Of a stretch of DNA of 64,000 nucleotides, positions 17,630 to 26,264 are shown piece after piece; the stretch's first letter is position 1, and each line of letters starts with the position of its first letter. Under the pieces are notes generated by a model, which saw only the letters and a list, made by a program, of their open reading frames with translations, did not search any database and was not told the DNA's origin. This DNA comes from Fictibacillus nanhaiensis. Lineage in GTDB: Bacteria > Bacillota > Bacilli > Bacillales > Fictibacillaceae. The position numbers were made by a program, and so were the translations under genes. Where the stretch lies: assembly GCA_016401345.1 (NCBI GenBank), contig JAEACG010000003.1, positions 186,001 to 250,000 of the forward strand, given 5' to 3'.

Positions 17630-18685
17630 CTACTCTTTAATGATATTTCCACCGGCCGATTTTTCAAGTCTGTTCATAATCGCGACTCCAACGCCTGTTT
17701 TCGGGAAAACCTCTCCGAAAATCTGATCGACACCCGCTTCGTTAAACGCGCGTAACGCTTCGTATAGATGTTGAGCCACCGTTTCAGGATTGGAACGATT
17801 GCCAGCTGGAATTACACAATCCGCTTTATAAACACCAGCTCTTTCTTCTGTCGTTAGAATTCCAATCCGTTTTCCTGCTTCGCGTTCTTTATCCACAAGT
17901 TTCTGCAAAAACTCCTGGCTTCCATCCACAAGAACGAACGGTGCGTCAGGTGCATAGTGTGTATATTTCATACCTGGCGATTTAGGCGCATGCTTTTCGT
18001 TCTCTAATCCCGGATCAACAGCGACACGACCTGCACCCACTACTTTTTCAAGCTTCTCTAACGTTATTCCTCCAGGTCTTAAAATCGTGACAAGGTCATC
18101 TGTACATTCCACGACCGTAGATTCTACGCCAACACCTGTTGAACCGCCATCTACAATGCCAGGAATCCTGCCTTTAAGATCTTCATAAACATGCTGAGCT
18201 GAAGTGGGGCTTGGTTTTCCAGAAAGGTTCGCGCTTGGTGCTGCAAGTGGAACATCCGAAGCTGCGATGACAGCGAGCGCAATCTCGTGGTCCGGCATCC
18301 TTACAGCAACTGTGGATAACCCAGCGGTTACTCGTTCACTAACGTTTTCTCCTTTTGGTAATACAATCGTTAAAGGTCCCGGCCAAAAAGCATCCATCAA
18401 TTTCTGAGCGGTATGTGAAACAGAAGAAACGAGACCTTCCAGTTGCGAGTTATCAGAGATATGAACGATCAGAGGGTTATCACTCGGTCTTCCCTTCGCT
18501 TCAAAAATGCGTTTGATGGCGTCGTCGCTTCTCGCATTTCCAGCCAATCCGTAGACCGTTTCTGTTGGGATAGCGACTACTTCGTTCTTATTTATCCACA
18601 GGGAAGCTTGAATAATATGTGGATGATTTACTAAAGATTTTTCTGTTTTATCCACAGGCCAGCGTTCCGTTTGGAATGATTTCAT
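17630..18685 (-). CDS. ywlC: L-threonylcarbamoyladenylate synthase (Sua5/YwlC)
   Basis: 351-residue enzyme making threonylcarbamoyl-AMP from threonine, bicarbonate and ATP, the first step of the t6A37 modification of ANN-decoding tRNAs. The YrdC domain (about 20-220) has PTETVYGLAGNA, KGRPSDNPLIVH and the SAN motif in APSANLSGKPSPTS. The C-terminal Sua5 domain (about 250-351) follows a SPGMKYTHYAP linker. Family length is about 345. Start ATG 18685 follows AAAGGA. Its 5' part and upstream region carry a cluster of DnaA boxes. Confidence 0.95.
   Translation of the reverse strand: MKSFQTERWPVDKTEKSLVNHPHIIQASLWINKNEVVAIPTETVYGLAGNARSDDAIKRIFEAKGRPSDNPLIVHISDNSQLEGLVSSVSHTAQKLMDAFWPGPLTIVLPKGENVSERVTAGLSTVAVRMPDHEIALAVIAASDVPLAAPSANLSGKPSPTSAQHVYEDLKGRIPGIVDGGSTGVGVESTVVECTDDLVTILRPGGITLEKLEKVVGAGRVAVDPGLENEKHAPKSPGMKYTHYAPDAPFVLVDGSQEFLQKLVDKEREAGKRIGILTTEERAGVYKADCVIPAGNRSNPETVAQHLYEALRAFNEAGVDQIFGEVFPKTGVGVAIMNRLEKSAGGNIIKE
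18311..18319 (-). promoter_or_regulatory. DnaA box inside ywlC
   Basis: TGTGGATAA, a perfect inverse of TTATCCACA, lies within ywlC about 280 bp from the main box cluster. On its own it could be chance; with the cluster it may extend the binding region. Confidence 0.4.
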
Positions 18686-18790
18686 ATGATAAATCCTTTC
18701 TATTACTCAGGCCGACATGATATGAAAAGGTCGATTACAAAACTTTTATATCCACAGAGTTATACACAATTTGTCGGAAATTGTGGACAA
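18592..18790. promoter_or_regulatory. cluster of DnaA boxes at the ywlC 5' end and upstream region
   Basis: Six sites in 199 bp: TTATCCACA at 18592-18600 and 18648-18656, TTATACACA at 18760-18768 (all exact to TTATNCACA), and single-mismatch sites at 18618-18626 (reverse), 18748-18756 and 18782-18790 (reverse). From memory, the ywlC region of B. subtilis was reported among the chromosomal DnaA-binding clusters away from oriC, so this looks like a conserved site for DnaA titration or replication-linked control of ywlC. Confidence 0.75.
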
Positions 18791-18808
18791 CTTGTTGACA
18801 AACACTTG

Positions 18809-19246
18809 TTAATCCAGTGCATAAGCTAAAAGTTCTGCTCCTGATGTTGCGTTATTTTTTATATGATCCGCACTCTCAATGTGTGGAGGCACTTTATCTT
18901 TAGGAATCGTTTTAAAAGAAAGTTGCTCAAACATGTGCACAGCTTTCGTAAGTAAATAAAGGGTTTCGACTCCTTTATCTTTTGAGTATACCAAAATTTT
19001 ATCAATGAGTTTAAGCAGAAGCGTCTCTGAGGAATATTTCTGCTTCAGTACGAAAGAACGAAGCAAGCCGTCGTTTCCGATTCTCTCCAAACCTACCGTA
19101 CCGATCGTCTCACCCTGATCGTTTACAACCACTAAATAATTTTCGATGCTGTCTTTGATCCCTTCAGACTGAAGTCCAGCTTTTCCGACTAGCTGTAACA
19201 GATCTTTTGCTTCGTGTTGCATAGCCTGCCTTAAAATAATCGTCAT
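18809..19246 (-). CDS. ywlB: GNAT family protein YwlB
   Basis: 145-residue small GNAT-fold protein. A compact acetyltransferase core is visible: YLVVVNDQGETIGTVGLERIGNDGLLRSFVL, then YLLTKAVHMFEQLSFKTIPKDKVP, which is the N-acetylglutamate-synthase-like (ArgA) C-terminal pattern. The acetyl-CoA loop region (KQKYSSETLLLKLIDKI) is less canonical. Position between ywlC and spoIIR matches B. subtilis ywlB. ATG 19246 is six bases after GGGGAG; a GTG one codon earlier is too close. The natural substrate is not evident. Confidence 0.8.
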   Translation of the reverse strand: MTIILRQAMQHEAKDLLQLVGKAGLQSEGIKDSIENYLVVVNDQGETIGTVGLERIGNDGLLRSFVLKQKYSSETLLLKLIDKILVYSKDKGVETLYLLTKAVHMFEQLSFKTIPKDKVPPHIESADHIKNNATSGAELLAYALD

Positions 19247-19320
19247 CACTAACTCCCCTATTCCTATATAATTTCAGCCTTCATTCAGCTGTTTTTCACC
19301 TTCATCGCAAAAATCATTTT

Positions 19321-19356
19321 AAAAAAGAAGGCTAACCACCACTCGGTCACCTTCTT
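19321..19356 (-). terminator. terminator of spoIIR
   Basis: Minus-strand GAAGGTGACC pairs imperfectly with GGTTAGCCTTC, then TTTTTT. Confidence 0.65.
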
Positions 19357-19400
19357 CATTTTCTATAATCTATGAAAATAGGGAGGAAAATATGCACATT

Positions 19401-20075
19401 TTACGAGAATAAGGAACCTACAAAGCTGAAGAGGCTATCAAATAGTTCTACCACAAAGAATTTCGTCTCGATTTCCTCAGCTTCATCTGCTGGATCCACT
19501 TCATCCGCACCTGCATCAGCAGCCGTATCTACTGCATCGCCTTTGCCACCTTTATTCTCTTTTACAGCATCGCCATTTTCAAAATCTAGGAAGCATAATG
19601 GCGGGAAAAGTACACACCACCAGTTCTTCCCTTCACCTTCACCAAGTGTGATCAGTACTGCTTCATATTGTCCTGCCGGATAGATGAAATCGCCATACAT
19701 TTTAGTAGGGAAAGCTACTTTGTTTAATTCTACAGAAAACGTCTTCTCAAGCCCTGCTTCATCCAGCTTACTTTGAACGATCTTTTCAATCGTTGGCAGT
19801 TGTTTACGAATGATCTCACGTGCTTCAGAAATCGTAGATAACTCATCCACCCAAGTTGTAATCTGGGCGTTCACTTCGTCACGGATCTCGCGCTTCAGCT
19901 TTTGGTCAGCATCCGTATTGCTGTTTGCTAGAATGCGAAGTCTGATCGACTCTTCCGGTATTTTAACAGAGGCGTTCATTGTTGCGTTCGCCACCTTGGT
20001 TTGTGTTTCAAAAAATAAGAACATCACCGCTAAAGAGATAAGAACTAGAATAAAGAAATGATTGCGTTTTTTCAT
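19401..20075 (-). CDS. spoIIR: stage II sporulation protein R
   Basis: 224-residue secreted signalling protein. In B. subtilis SpoIIR is made in the forespore under sigma-F and triggers SpoIIGA to process pro-sigma-E in the mother cell. A membrane-targeting N-terminus (HFFILVLISLAVMFLFF) precedes the conserved core: IPEESIRLRILANSNTDADQ, then YPAGQYEAVLITLGEGEGKNWWCVLFPPLCFLD. The C-terminus after residue ~185 is an acidic, alanine/aspartate-rich tail followed by a short hydrophobic end, variable in the family. I start at ATG 20075, about eight bases after GGAGG. A sigma-F-like promoter lies at 20107-20135. Confidence 0.95.
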   Translation of the reverse strand: MKKRNHFFILVLISLAVMFLFFETQTKVANATMNASVKIPEESIRLRILANSNTDADQKLKREIRDEVNAQITTWVDELSTISEAREIIRKQLPTIEKIVQSKLDEAGLEKTFSVELNKVAFPTKMYGDFIYPAGQYEAVLITLGEGEGKNWWCVLFPPLCFLDFENGDAVKENKGGKGDAVDTAADAGADEVDPADEAEEIETKFFVVELFDSLFSFVGSLFS

Positions 20076-20106
20076 TGTTTTTTCCTCCCCCGTCGTATCT
20101 AACCAC

Positions 20107-20135
20107 AGTTTGGACACGGTGGGATTTTTTCATAC
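20107..20135 (-). promoter_or_regulatory. possible sigma-F promoter of spoIIR
   Basis: Minus-strand GTATG (20135-20131), 15-bp spacer, GTCCAAACT (20115-20107), one mismatch from each half of the GYWTA-N15-GGNNANANT pattern as I recall it. The position, about 30 bp upstream of the start codon, suits spoIIR. Confidence 0.45.
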
Positions 20136-20185
20136 TAGTAATCTAGTAAATTTCGTTCTGTCTGATTCGACATTCGTTAAAAGTG

Positions 20186-20313
20186 GTTGATTTCCGTTAC
20201 AGATGCTCGCTTTCCGGGGGGCGTGCGGTGAGCCACCTAGCGCTCTGCACTGTTAGGTGTCTCACCTGTCCCGCTGATCCCCCAGGAGTCTCGCATCTTT
20301 CACTTCAATCAAC
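20186..20313 (-). repeat. palindromic intergenic element A, copy 2
   Basis: 128-bp copy bounded by GTTGATT and AATCAAC, in the opposite orientation to copy 1. It lies between spoIIR and the rbs operon, at the left edge of the ribose operon. Confidence 0.9.
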
Positions 20314-20423
20314 TTTTCAAAGATGTGGGAGAGTAAGACCTGAAGAAAGTCTTTTCAAAGACAACCAAACAGGAGAAAAATTTACCAACTTGCATACTGA
20401 TTATATTTCTGTTAACTTAAATG

Positions 20424-20437
20424 TGTAAACGGTTACA
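20424..20437 (+). promoter_or_regulatory. cre-like / LacI-family operator before rbsR
   Basis: TGTAAACGGTTACA matches the catabolite-responsive element consensus TGWAARCGYTWNCW at 13 of 14 positions and is nearly palindromic. It may bind CcpA, RbsR or both. It is 25 bp upstream of the rbsR start codon. I could not fix a convincing -10/-35 pair nearby. Confidence 0.65.
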
Positions 20438-20462
20438 TATTAATTTTAGAGGAGGCGGAAAT

Positions 20463-21452
20463 TTGGTTACCATTCGTGATGTGGCAAAGAAATCAGGTGT
20501 ATCGGTTGCGACGGTATCTCGCGTATTGAATGCGAATGGATACGTGCATGAAGATACGCGCAAAAAAGTGATGGCTGCCGTTGATGAGCTGAAGTACAGT
20601 CCAAATGAAGTCGCCCGTTCCCTCTATAAAAAGAAATCTAAACTGGTAGGATTGTTGCTGCCGGACATCACAAACCCATTTTTTCCACAGTTAGCAAGAG
20701 GTGTAGAAGATGAGATGCAAAAAGGCGGTTATCGTATTCTTTTTGGAAACAGTGATGAGAATGCGGAAAAAGAGCTCGATTATTTGAACACGTTTACTCA
20801 GAACAATGTAGTCGGCATCATCTCAGCCACCAACAATAAAGCAAAGAACAACTATAAAAACCTGTCCATTCCCGTAGTCTTTCTAGACCGAACTTCAAGT
20901 GATTATCCATCGGTCTATGCGGATGGAAAAGAAGGCGGAAGAATAGCTGCAGAAGAGATCGTAAAAAGAGGCAGCAAGCGGATCACGATTTTAAAAGGTC
21001 CCGCGCACATCCAGCCAGCTCAAGACCGTTTTCAAGGCGCGTTAGAAGTGTTAAGTCAATCGAACATTGATTTTCATGTGATGTCGACGACTTCTTTTGC
21101 CTTTGAAGATGCAGAAAAATGGGCGAAAGAACTTTTTGCAACGTATCCTGATACAGATGGTGTGTTAGCGAGCAATGATATTGTGGCCACAGCCGTCTTA
21201 CATGAAGCTCTTCGTCTCGGAAAATCAATTCCGGATGAACTGCAGATCATAGGGTTTGATGACATTCCACAAAGCAGTTTGTTGTTCCCTTCCCTTTCTA
21301 CCATCCGCCAACCGGCTTATGAGATGGGAAAAGAAGCGGCACAGCTGCTTGTGAAGATTATCAATCAAGAAAAGATTCAACAACAGCAAGTCCAACTGCC
21401 TGTTACATTTATAGATCGAAACACAACAAGAAAGGTTGATACAAATGGTTAA
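20463..21452 (+). CDS. rbsR: ribose operon repressor, LacI family
   Basis: 329-residue transcription regulator. The N-terminal helix-turn-helix and hinge are TIRDVAKKSGVSVATVSRVL and onward to KYSPNEVARSL; the C-terminal periplasmic-binding-protein-like domain binds the inducer (ITNPFFPQLARGVEDEM; IGFDDIPQSSLLFPSLSTIRQP). The start is TTG 20463, seven bases after GAGGAGG; fourteen upstream in-frame codons contain the ribosome site itself and are not coding. It is the first gene of rbsRKDACB and overlaps rbsK by 8 bp. Confidence 0.95.
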   Translation: MVTIRDVAKKSGVSVATVSRVLNANGYVHEDTRKKVMAAVDELKYSPNEVARSLYKKKSKLVGLLLPDITNPFFPQLARGVEDEMQKGGYRILFGNSDENAEKELDYLNTFTQNNVVGIISATNNKAKNNYKNLSIPVVFLDRTSSDYPSVYADGKEGGRIAAEEIVKRGSKRITILKGPAHIQPAQDRFQGALEVLSQSNIDFHVMSTTSFAFEDAEKWAKELFATYPDTDGVLASNDIVATAVLHEALRLGKSIPDELQIIGFDDIPQSSLLFPSLSTIRQPAYEMGKEAAQLLVKIINQEKIQQQQVQLPVTFIDRNTTRKVDTNG

Positions 21453-22323
21453 AATTGTAGTCATCGGAAGCTCTTCGATGGATCTCGTCGTGACATCTGA
21501 CCAACGTCCAGGAGCAGGAGAAACGGTTTTAGGACGTTCATTTAAAACCGTACCTGGAGGAAAAGGAGCGAACCAAGCAGTAGCAGCTGCTCGTCTTGGT
21601 GCAGAGGTTTACATGATCGGATGTGTGGGTGACGATCATTATGGAACAGCGATTCTAGAAAATTTTAAACAAAACGGTGTTGATGTAACGAATGTGGAAC
21701 CGATTACAGATACAGAGAGCGGTACAGCTCATATCATTTTAGCTGAAGGTGATAACAGCATCGTCGTTGTTAAAGGCGCGAACGATTCTGTAACTCCTCA
21801 TTATGTGAAGAAATCAGAATCGCTCATCAAACAAGCGGATATGGTGCTCATTCAACAAGAGATTCCGGAAGAAACGGTTGAATATGTAAGTGAGCTTTGC
21901 AAAGAGCTTGATGTTCCGTTGTTATTGAATCCAGCACCTGCTCGCCCACTCTCTAAAGAAGTGATCGACTCCGCAAGCTATATTACACCGAACGAACATG
22001 AAGCTGCTGTTCTTTTCGATGACCGATCAACAGAGTCAGCACTGAAACAATATCCGAACAAAGTGTTTATAACTGAAGGAAAGAATGGCGCTCGTTATTT
22101 TGATGGTGATAAAGAGATCACGGTTCCTTCTTACAGAGTAGAAGTGATAGATACGACCGGTGCGGGAGATACGTTCAATGCCGCATTAGCCGTTGCTTTA
22201 GCAGAAGGAAAAAGCATCACTGAAAGTTTGCAGTTTGCTAACCGAGCCGCTTCCCTATCCGTTACGAAGTTCGGTGCTCAAGGCGGCATGCCGAATCGAT
22301 CGGAAGTGGAGGAATGTCTATGA
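21445..22323 (+). CDS. rbsK: ribokinase
   Basis: 292-residue PfkB-family kinase making ribose 5-phosphate. The two family signatures are seen: [16 protein letters not shown] near residue 40 and [20 protein letters not shown] near residue 235, the latter with the anion hole and catalytic Asp. Start ATG 21445 overlaps the rbsR stop by 8 bp and has AGAAAGG upstream. Its stop overlaps the rbsD start (ATGA). Confidence 0.96.
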   Translation: MVKIVVIGSSSMDLVVTSDQRPGAGETVLGRSFKTVPGGKGANQAVAAARLGAEVYMIGCVGDDHYGTAILENFKQNGVDVTNVEPITDTESGTAHIILAEGDNSIVVVKGANDSVTPHYVKKSESLIKQADMVLIQQEIPEETVEYVSELCKELDVPLLLNPAPARPLSKEVIDSASYITPNEHEAAVLFDDRSTESALKQYPNKVFITEGKNGARYFDGDKEITVPSYRVEVIDTTGAGDTFNAALAVALAEGKSITESLQFANRAASLSVTKFGAQGGMPNRSEVEECL

Positions 22324-22715
22324 AACGACATGGTATCTTAAACAGTCATATCTCTAAAGTATTAAGTGATCTCGGACACACCGATCTTATCGTGATCGCT
22401 GATGCTGGCCTTCCGATTCCTAGCGATGTTCCGCGAATTGATCTCGCACTTACGCTAGGTGTACCGAGCTTCTCGGATGTTGTTTCCGCTGTATCAAATG
22501 ATATGGTCGTAGAACAAGTGATTCTCGCGAGTGAAATAAAAGAGAATAACGAAAAGACTTTACGATTTATGGACGAGACTTTCTCTGAAACAGAAAAAAA
22601 ATTCGTTTCTCATGAAGCGTTTAAACAATTAATAAAGCAGGCGAAAGTAGTCATTCGAACTGGTGAAGTGACGAAGTATGCGAACTGTATCCTGCAAGCA
22701 GGTGTAATCTTCTAA
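22320..22715 (+). CDS. rbsD: D-ribose pyranase
   Basis: 131-residue RbsD, which interconverts the pyranose and furanose forms of ribose ahead of the kinase. The signature [22 protein letters not shown] with the active-site His, and [20 protein letters not shown], are present. Length equals the B. subtilis protein. I prefer ATG 22320, seven bases after GGAGG and overlapping the rbsK stop by 4 bp, over the ATG two codons earlier. Confidence 0.95.
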   Translation: MKRHGILNSHISKVLSDLGHTDLIVIADAGLPIPSDVPRIDLALTLGVPSFSDVVSAVSNDMVVEQVILASEIKENNEKTLRFMDETFSETEKKFVSHEAFKQLIKQAKVVIRTGEVTKYANCILQAGVIF

Positions 22716-22730
22716 AAAGAGGTGATCGTG

Positions 22731-24212
22731 TTGCACATTCAAATGAACGACATATATAAAGCATTTGGTGCCAATCAAGTCTTATCAGGTGTTGACTTCG
22801 ACCTTCAATCAGGCGAAGTGCACGCCTTAATGGGTGAAAATGGCGCAGGAAAATCTACATTGATGAACATTTTGACCGGTCTTCATAAAAGAGATTCAGG
22901 AACCATCCGAATCGATGGAAAAGAACGATATTTTGATAACCCGAAAGAAGCCGAGAAGCACGGGGTCGCGTTCATACACCAAGAATTGAATGTATGGCCA
23001 GACATGACCGTGCTTGATAACCTTTTTATCGGAAAAGAGCTGCGGTCACCGTTCGGTCTATTAAAAACAAAAGAAATGAAAGCGTTGGCAAAAAAGAAAT
23101 TTGAAAAGTTAGCCGTTACCATTCCACTTGAAAAAGACGCAGGACTCTGTTCAGTTGGTGAACAGCAGATGATCGAGATCGCGAAGGCGCTTATGACAAA
23201 CGCCAAAGTCATCATTATGGATGAGCCTACTGCTGCCCTTACAGAGCGTGAGATCGAAAAATTGTTTGACGTGATCAACGCTCTACGAAAAGAAGGTGTG
23301 TCGATCGTTTACATCTCACACCGCATGGAAGAGATCTTCGCGATTTGTGACCGTATTACGGTGATGAGAGATGGTAGAACGGTTGATACGAAAGCGATCT
23401 CAGAGACTAGCTTTGATGAAGTGGTACGCAAGATGGTCGGCCGCGAGCTTACAGATCGCTTTCCAGAGCGAAATCCACAAGTTGGTGAGACCGTTTTAGA
23501 AGTAAAGAACGCGACGAGAAATGGAATCTTTGAAAATATTAATTTTTCCGTAAGAGCCGGTGAGATCGTTGGCGTTTCAGGCCTTATGGGTGCAGGTCGT
23601 ACGGAGATCATGCGCGCATTATTCGGTCTCGATCAGCTTGATTCTGGCGAGATCTGGGTTGGTGGTCAGAAGGTTTCTATTAAAAACCCTTACGAAGCCG
23701 TAAAACGCGGGATCGGTTTTATCACAGAAGATAGAAAGAACGAGGGCTTGGTTCTCGACTTTTCAATACGTGAAAACATGGCACTGCCGAACTTACGAAG
23801 TTTTTCTAAAAATGGCGTGATCGATTATAAAACAGAGTCTGACTTTGTTGACATGCTCATCAAACGTTTACAGATCAAGACCGAATCGAGCGAAACGAAC
23901 ACCAAGAACCTTTCCGGAGGGAACCAGCAAAAAGTTGTAATAGCAAAATGGGTTGGAATCGGACCTAAAGTATTGATATTGGACGAGCCAACAAGAGGTG
24001 TTGACGTTGGTGCAAAGCGTGAGATCTATCAGTTGATGAACGAACTCACCGATCGAGGTGTAGCGATTATTATGGTCTCGTCAGAACTTCCAGAAGTTCT
24101 TGGCATGAGTGATCGCATTCTTGTCGTTCACGAAGGACAGATCAGTGGTGAGCTCACGAAGACTGAAGCCACGCAAGAAAGAATTATGACATATGCAACG
24201 GGAGGACAATAA
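22731..24212 (+). CDS. rbsA: ribose ABC transporter, ATP-binding subunit
   Basis: 493-residue duplicated ATPase of the carbohydrate uptake transporter 2 (CUT2) class. The first domain has [14 protein letters not shown] and the Walker B region [20 protein letters not shown]; the second domain has a degenerate P-loop ([17 protein letters not shown]) but retains [14 protein letters not shown] and [22 protein letters not shown] 22731 is the best start: GAGGTGA is close upstream and the length then equals B. subtilis RbsA; a GTG three codons earlier is possible. Confidence 0.95.
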   Translation: MHIQMNDIYKAFGANQVLSGVDFDLQSGEVHALMGENGAGKSTLMNILTGLHKRDSGTIRIDGKERYFDNPKEAEKHGVAFIHQELNVWPDMTVLDNLFIGKELRSPFGLLKTKEMKALAKKKFEKLAVTIPLEKDAGLCSVGEQQMIEIAKALMTNAKVIIMDEPTAALTEREIEKLFDVINALRKEGVSIVYISHRMEEIFAICDRITVMRDGRTVDTKAISETSFDEVVRKMVGRELTDRFPERNPQVGETVLEVKNATRNGIFENINFSVRAGEIVGVSGLMGAGRTEIMRALFGLDQLDSGEIWVGGQKVSIKNPYEAVKRGIGFITEDRKNEGLVLDFSIRENMALPNLRSFSKNGVIDYKTESDFVDMLIKRLQIKTESSETNTKNLSGGNQQKVVIAKWVGIGPKVLILDEPTRGVDVGAKREIYQLMNELTDRGVAIIMVSSELPEVLGMSDRILVVHEGQISGELTKTEATQERIMTYATGGQ

Positions 24213-24213
24213 A

Positions 24214-25170
24214 ATGAAAACGTCACCGGCTAAAGTAAATCATGTAGAAAATTTGATGCAGAAACTTGGACCTCTATTAGGACTGTTGATTCTCGTAACG
24301 ATCGTATCGATCCTTAATCCTAGTTTTCTAGAACCACTAAACTTATTAAACTTGCTGCGCCAAGTCGCAATCAACGCACTCATCGCCTTTGGTATGACAT
24401 TCGTTATTCTAACGGGCGGAATCGACTTATCTGTTGGTGCCATTCTCGCATTATCGAGTGCACTGATGGCGGGGATGATCGTATCTGGCGTCGATCCGAT
24501 GTTAGCGATCTTGATCGGATGTTTGCTAGGTGCTGCAATGGGTGCGATCAACGGCCTATTGATCACAAAAGGAAAAATGGCTCCTTTTATCGCTACACTC
24601 GCAACGATGACCATTTTCCGAGGATTAACGTTAGTGTATACAGATGGTAATCCGATCACAGGTCTTGGTGAAAGTTATATGTTCCAACTTTTTGGACGTG
24701 GTTATTTCTTAGGAATTCCGGTTCCAGCGATCACGATGATGCTTGCATTTACAGCGTTTTGGGTGATCCTTCATAAAACACCGTTCGGAAGAAAAACGTA
24801 TGCGATCGGTGGAAACGAAAAAGCTGCGATCATCTCAGGAATCAAAGTAACAAAAGTAAAAGTTATGATCTATTCCCTTGCAGGACTATTAGCAGCACTA
24901 GCTGGGGCTATCCTTACGTCCCGTTTGAACTCTGCTCAACCGACTGCCGGCACATCGTACGAACTCGATGCGATCGCAGCCGTTGTTTTAGGTGGAACAA
25001 GCTTATCTGGTGGCCGAGGATTGATCGTCGGAACACTCATCGGTGCATTGATCATCGGAACGTTGAACAACGGTTTGAACTTGTTAGGTGTATCATCATT
25101 CTTCCAAATGGTCGTTAAAGGGATCGTTATTTTGATCGCGGTATTGATCGACCGTAAAAAAGCAGCTTAG
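24214..25170 (+). CDS. rbsC: ribose ABC transporter, permease
   Basis: 318-residue membrane permease of the CUT2 family with about eight to ten hydrophobic segments. Characteristic blocks are FGMTFVILTGGIDLSVGAILALSS near residue 60, and YELDAIAAVVLGGTSLSGGRG near residue 250, the family's ATPase-contacting signature. ATG 24214 is six bases after GGGAGGAC and starts just after the rbsA stop. Confidence 0.95.
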   Translation: MKTSPAKVNHVENLMQKLGPLLGLLILVTIVSILNPSFLEPLNLLNLLRQVAINALIAFGMTFVILTGGIDLSVGAILALSSALMAGMIVSGVDPMLAILIGCLLGAAMGAINGLLITKGKMAPFIATLATMTIFRGLTLVYTDGNPITGLGESYMFQLFGRGYFLGIPVPAITMMLAFTAFWVILHKTPFGRKTYAIGGNEKAAIISGIKVTKVKVMIYSLAGLLAALAGAILTSRLNSAQPTAGTSYELDAIAAVVLGGTSLSGGRGLIVGTLIGALIIGTLNNGLNLLGVSSFFQMVVKGIVILIAVLIDRKKAA

Positions 25171-25182
25171 GAGGGTTTCTAA

Positions 25183-26100
25183 ATGAAAAAAGCTTTAATA
25201 CTCATCATGTCTTTATCTGTTTTCTTATTGGGTGCCTGTTCTTTAGAGCCCCCTTCATGGGCAAAGCCGGCTAAAAAAGGTGACGGAGAAAAAATTAAAA
25301 TCGGTCTATCCGTTTCAACGCTTAACAATCCGTTCTTCGTTTCGATGAAAAACGGCGTGATCGATGAAGCGAAAAAGCAAGGTGCCGAAGTGATCGTCGT
25401 CGATGCACAGAATGATTCTGCGAAACAAGTAAACGATGTAGAAGATCTTTTGCAGCAAGGTATTGATACACTGTTGATCAATCCAACTGATTCTGCAGCA
25501 ATCTCCACTGCTGTTCAATCTGCAAACAATCTAGATGTTCCGGTTGTCACACTAGACCGCTCAACAGATAAAGGAGATGTCGCCACTCTTGTTGCCTCAG
25601 ATAATGTAAAAGGCGGCCAGATGGCGGGTGACTTTATCGTGAAGCAGCTTGGTGAAGGTGCAAAAGTAGCGGAATTAGAAGGTGTACCTGGAGCTTCTGC
25701 AACACGTGAGCGCGGAAAAGGGTTCCACAATGTAGCGGATCAAAAGTTAGATATTGTTGCCAAACAAACGGCTGACTTTGATCGAACAAAAGGATTAAAC
25801 GTTATGGAGAACGTTCTACAAGGAAATCCAGATATTAAAGCCGTATTCGCTCATAACGATGAGATGGCGCTCGGTGCCCTTCAAGCGATCAACAGCTCTG
25901 GTCGTGATGTTCTCGTTGTTGGTTTTGACGGAAATGATGATGCGATCAATGCTGTTAAAGAAGGAAAACTCGCAGCAACCGTTGCACAGCAGCCTGACTT
26001 GATCGGTGACCTTGCAGTGAAAGCCGCATCCGACGTACTAGCAGGAAAGAAAGTGGAAAAGAAGATTGCTGCACCACTTAAGTTGATGGTGAAAGAGTAA
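25183..26100 (+). CDS. rbsB: ribose ABC transporter, substrate-binding lipoprotein
   Basis: 305-residue ribose-binding protein anchored outside the membrane. Lipobox LLGAC (Cys about 19), then a periplasmic-binding-protein type I fold (IGLSVSTLNNPFFVSMKNGV; LLINPTDSAAISTAVQSAN; VFAHNDEMALGALQAI; VGFDGNDDAINAVKEGKLAATVAQQP). It closes the rbs operon, 12 bp downstream of rbsC with a GGAGG ribosome site, and ends before the hairpin 26150-26200. Confidence 0.96.
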   Translation: MKKALILIMSLSVFLLGACSLEPPSWAKPAKKGDGEKIKIGLSVSTLNNPFFVSMKNGVIDEAKKQGAEVIVVDAQNDSAKQVNDVEDLLQQGIDTLLINPTDSAAISTAVQSANNLDVPVVTLDRSTDKGDVATLVASDNVKGGQMAGDFIVKQLGEGAKVAELEGVPGASATRERGKGFHNVADQKLDIVAKQTADFDRTKGLNVMENVLQGNPDIKAVFAHNDEMALGALQAINSSGRDVLVVGFDGNDDAINAVKEGKLAATVAQQPDLIGDLAVKAASDVLAGKKVEKKIAAPLKLMVKE

Positions 26101-26149
26101 GAGTTAGGTGAAGAATAGAAATAATAATAGAAAGAAAGAATGAAGTTAG

Positions 26150-26200
26150 AAAAGGCCGACTGGGTGTAAGCAATACATGCTTGGACTCAGTAAGCCTTTT
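26150..26200 (+). terminator. hairpin ending the rbs operon
   Basis: AAAAGGC (26150-26156) and GCCTTTT (26194-26200) close a longer stem that also pairs ACTGGGT with ACTCAGT and AAGCA with TGCTT. The T-run is only four bases, so termination strength is uncertain. Confidence 0.6.
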
Positions 26201-26220
26201 GAATTGTGTGTAAATTGTTT

Positions 26221-26264
26221 GGGGTCTGACCCGGGGTCAGACCCCATTTCCCACGTTATTTCCC
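26221..26264. repeat. GGGGTCAGACCCC palindrome, copy 1 (overlaps prmC stop)
   Basis: GGGGTCTGACCC and GGGGTCAGACCCC are joined, followed by ATTTCCCACGTTATTTCCC. The right half is shared with the copy at 30830, where a full 51-bp palindrome exists. The last GGGAAATAA on the minus strand provides the final Gly-Lys codons and stop of prmC. Confidence 0.8.

Noticed and set aside
18311-18319. Oligonucleotide GTGGATAA cluster as evidence of a replication origin
   Set aside because: No dnaA/dnaN genes or AT-rich unwinding region are near; a secondary DnaA-binding cluster is the better reading.
22314-22322. Earlier ATG as rbsD start
   Set aside because: It lies within the ribosome-site spacing; the later ATG overlaps the rbsK stop and gives the family length.
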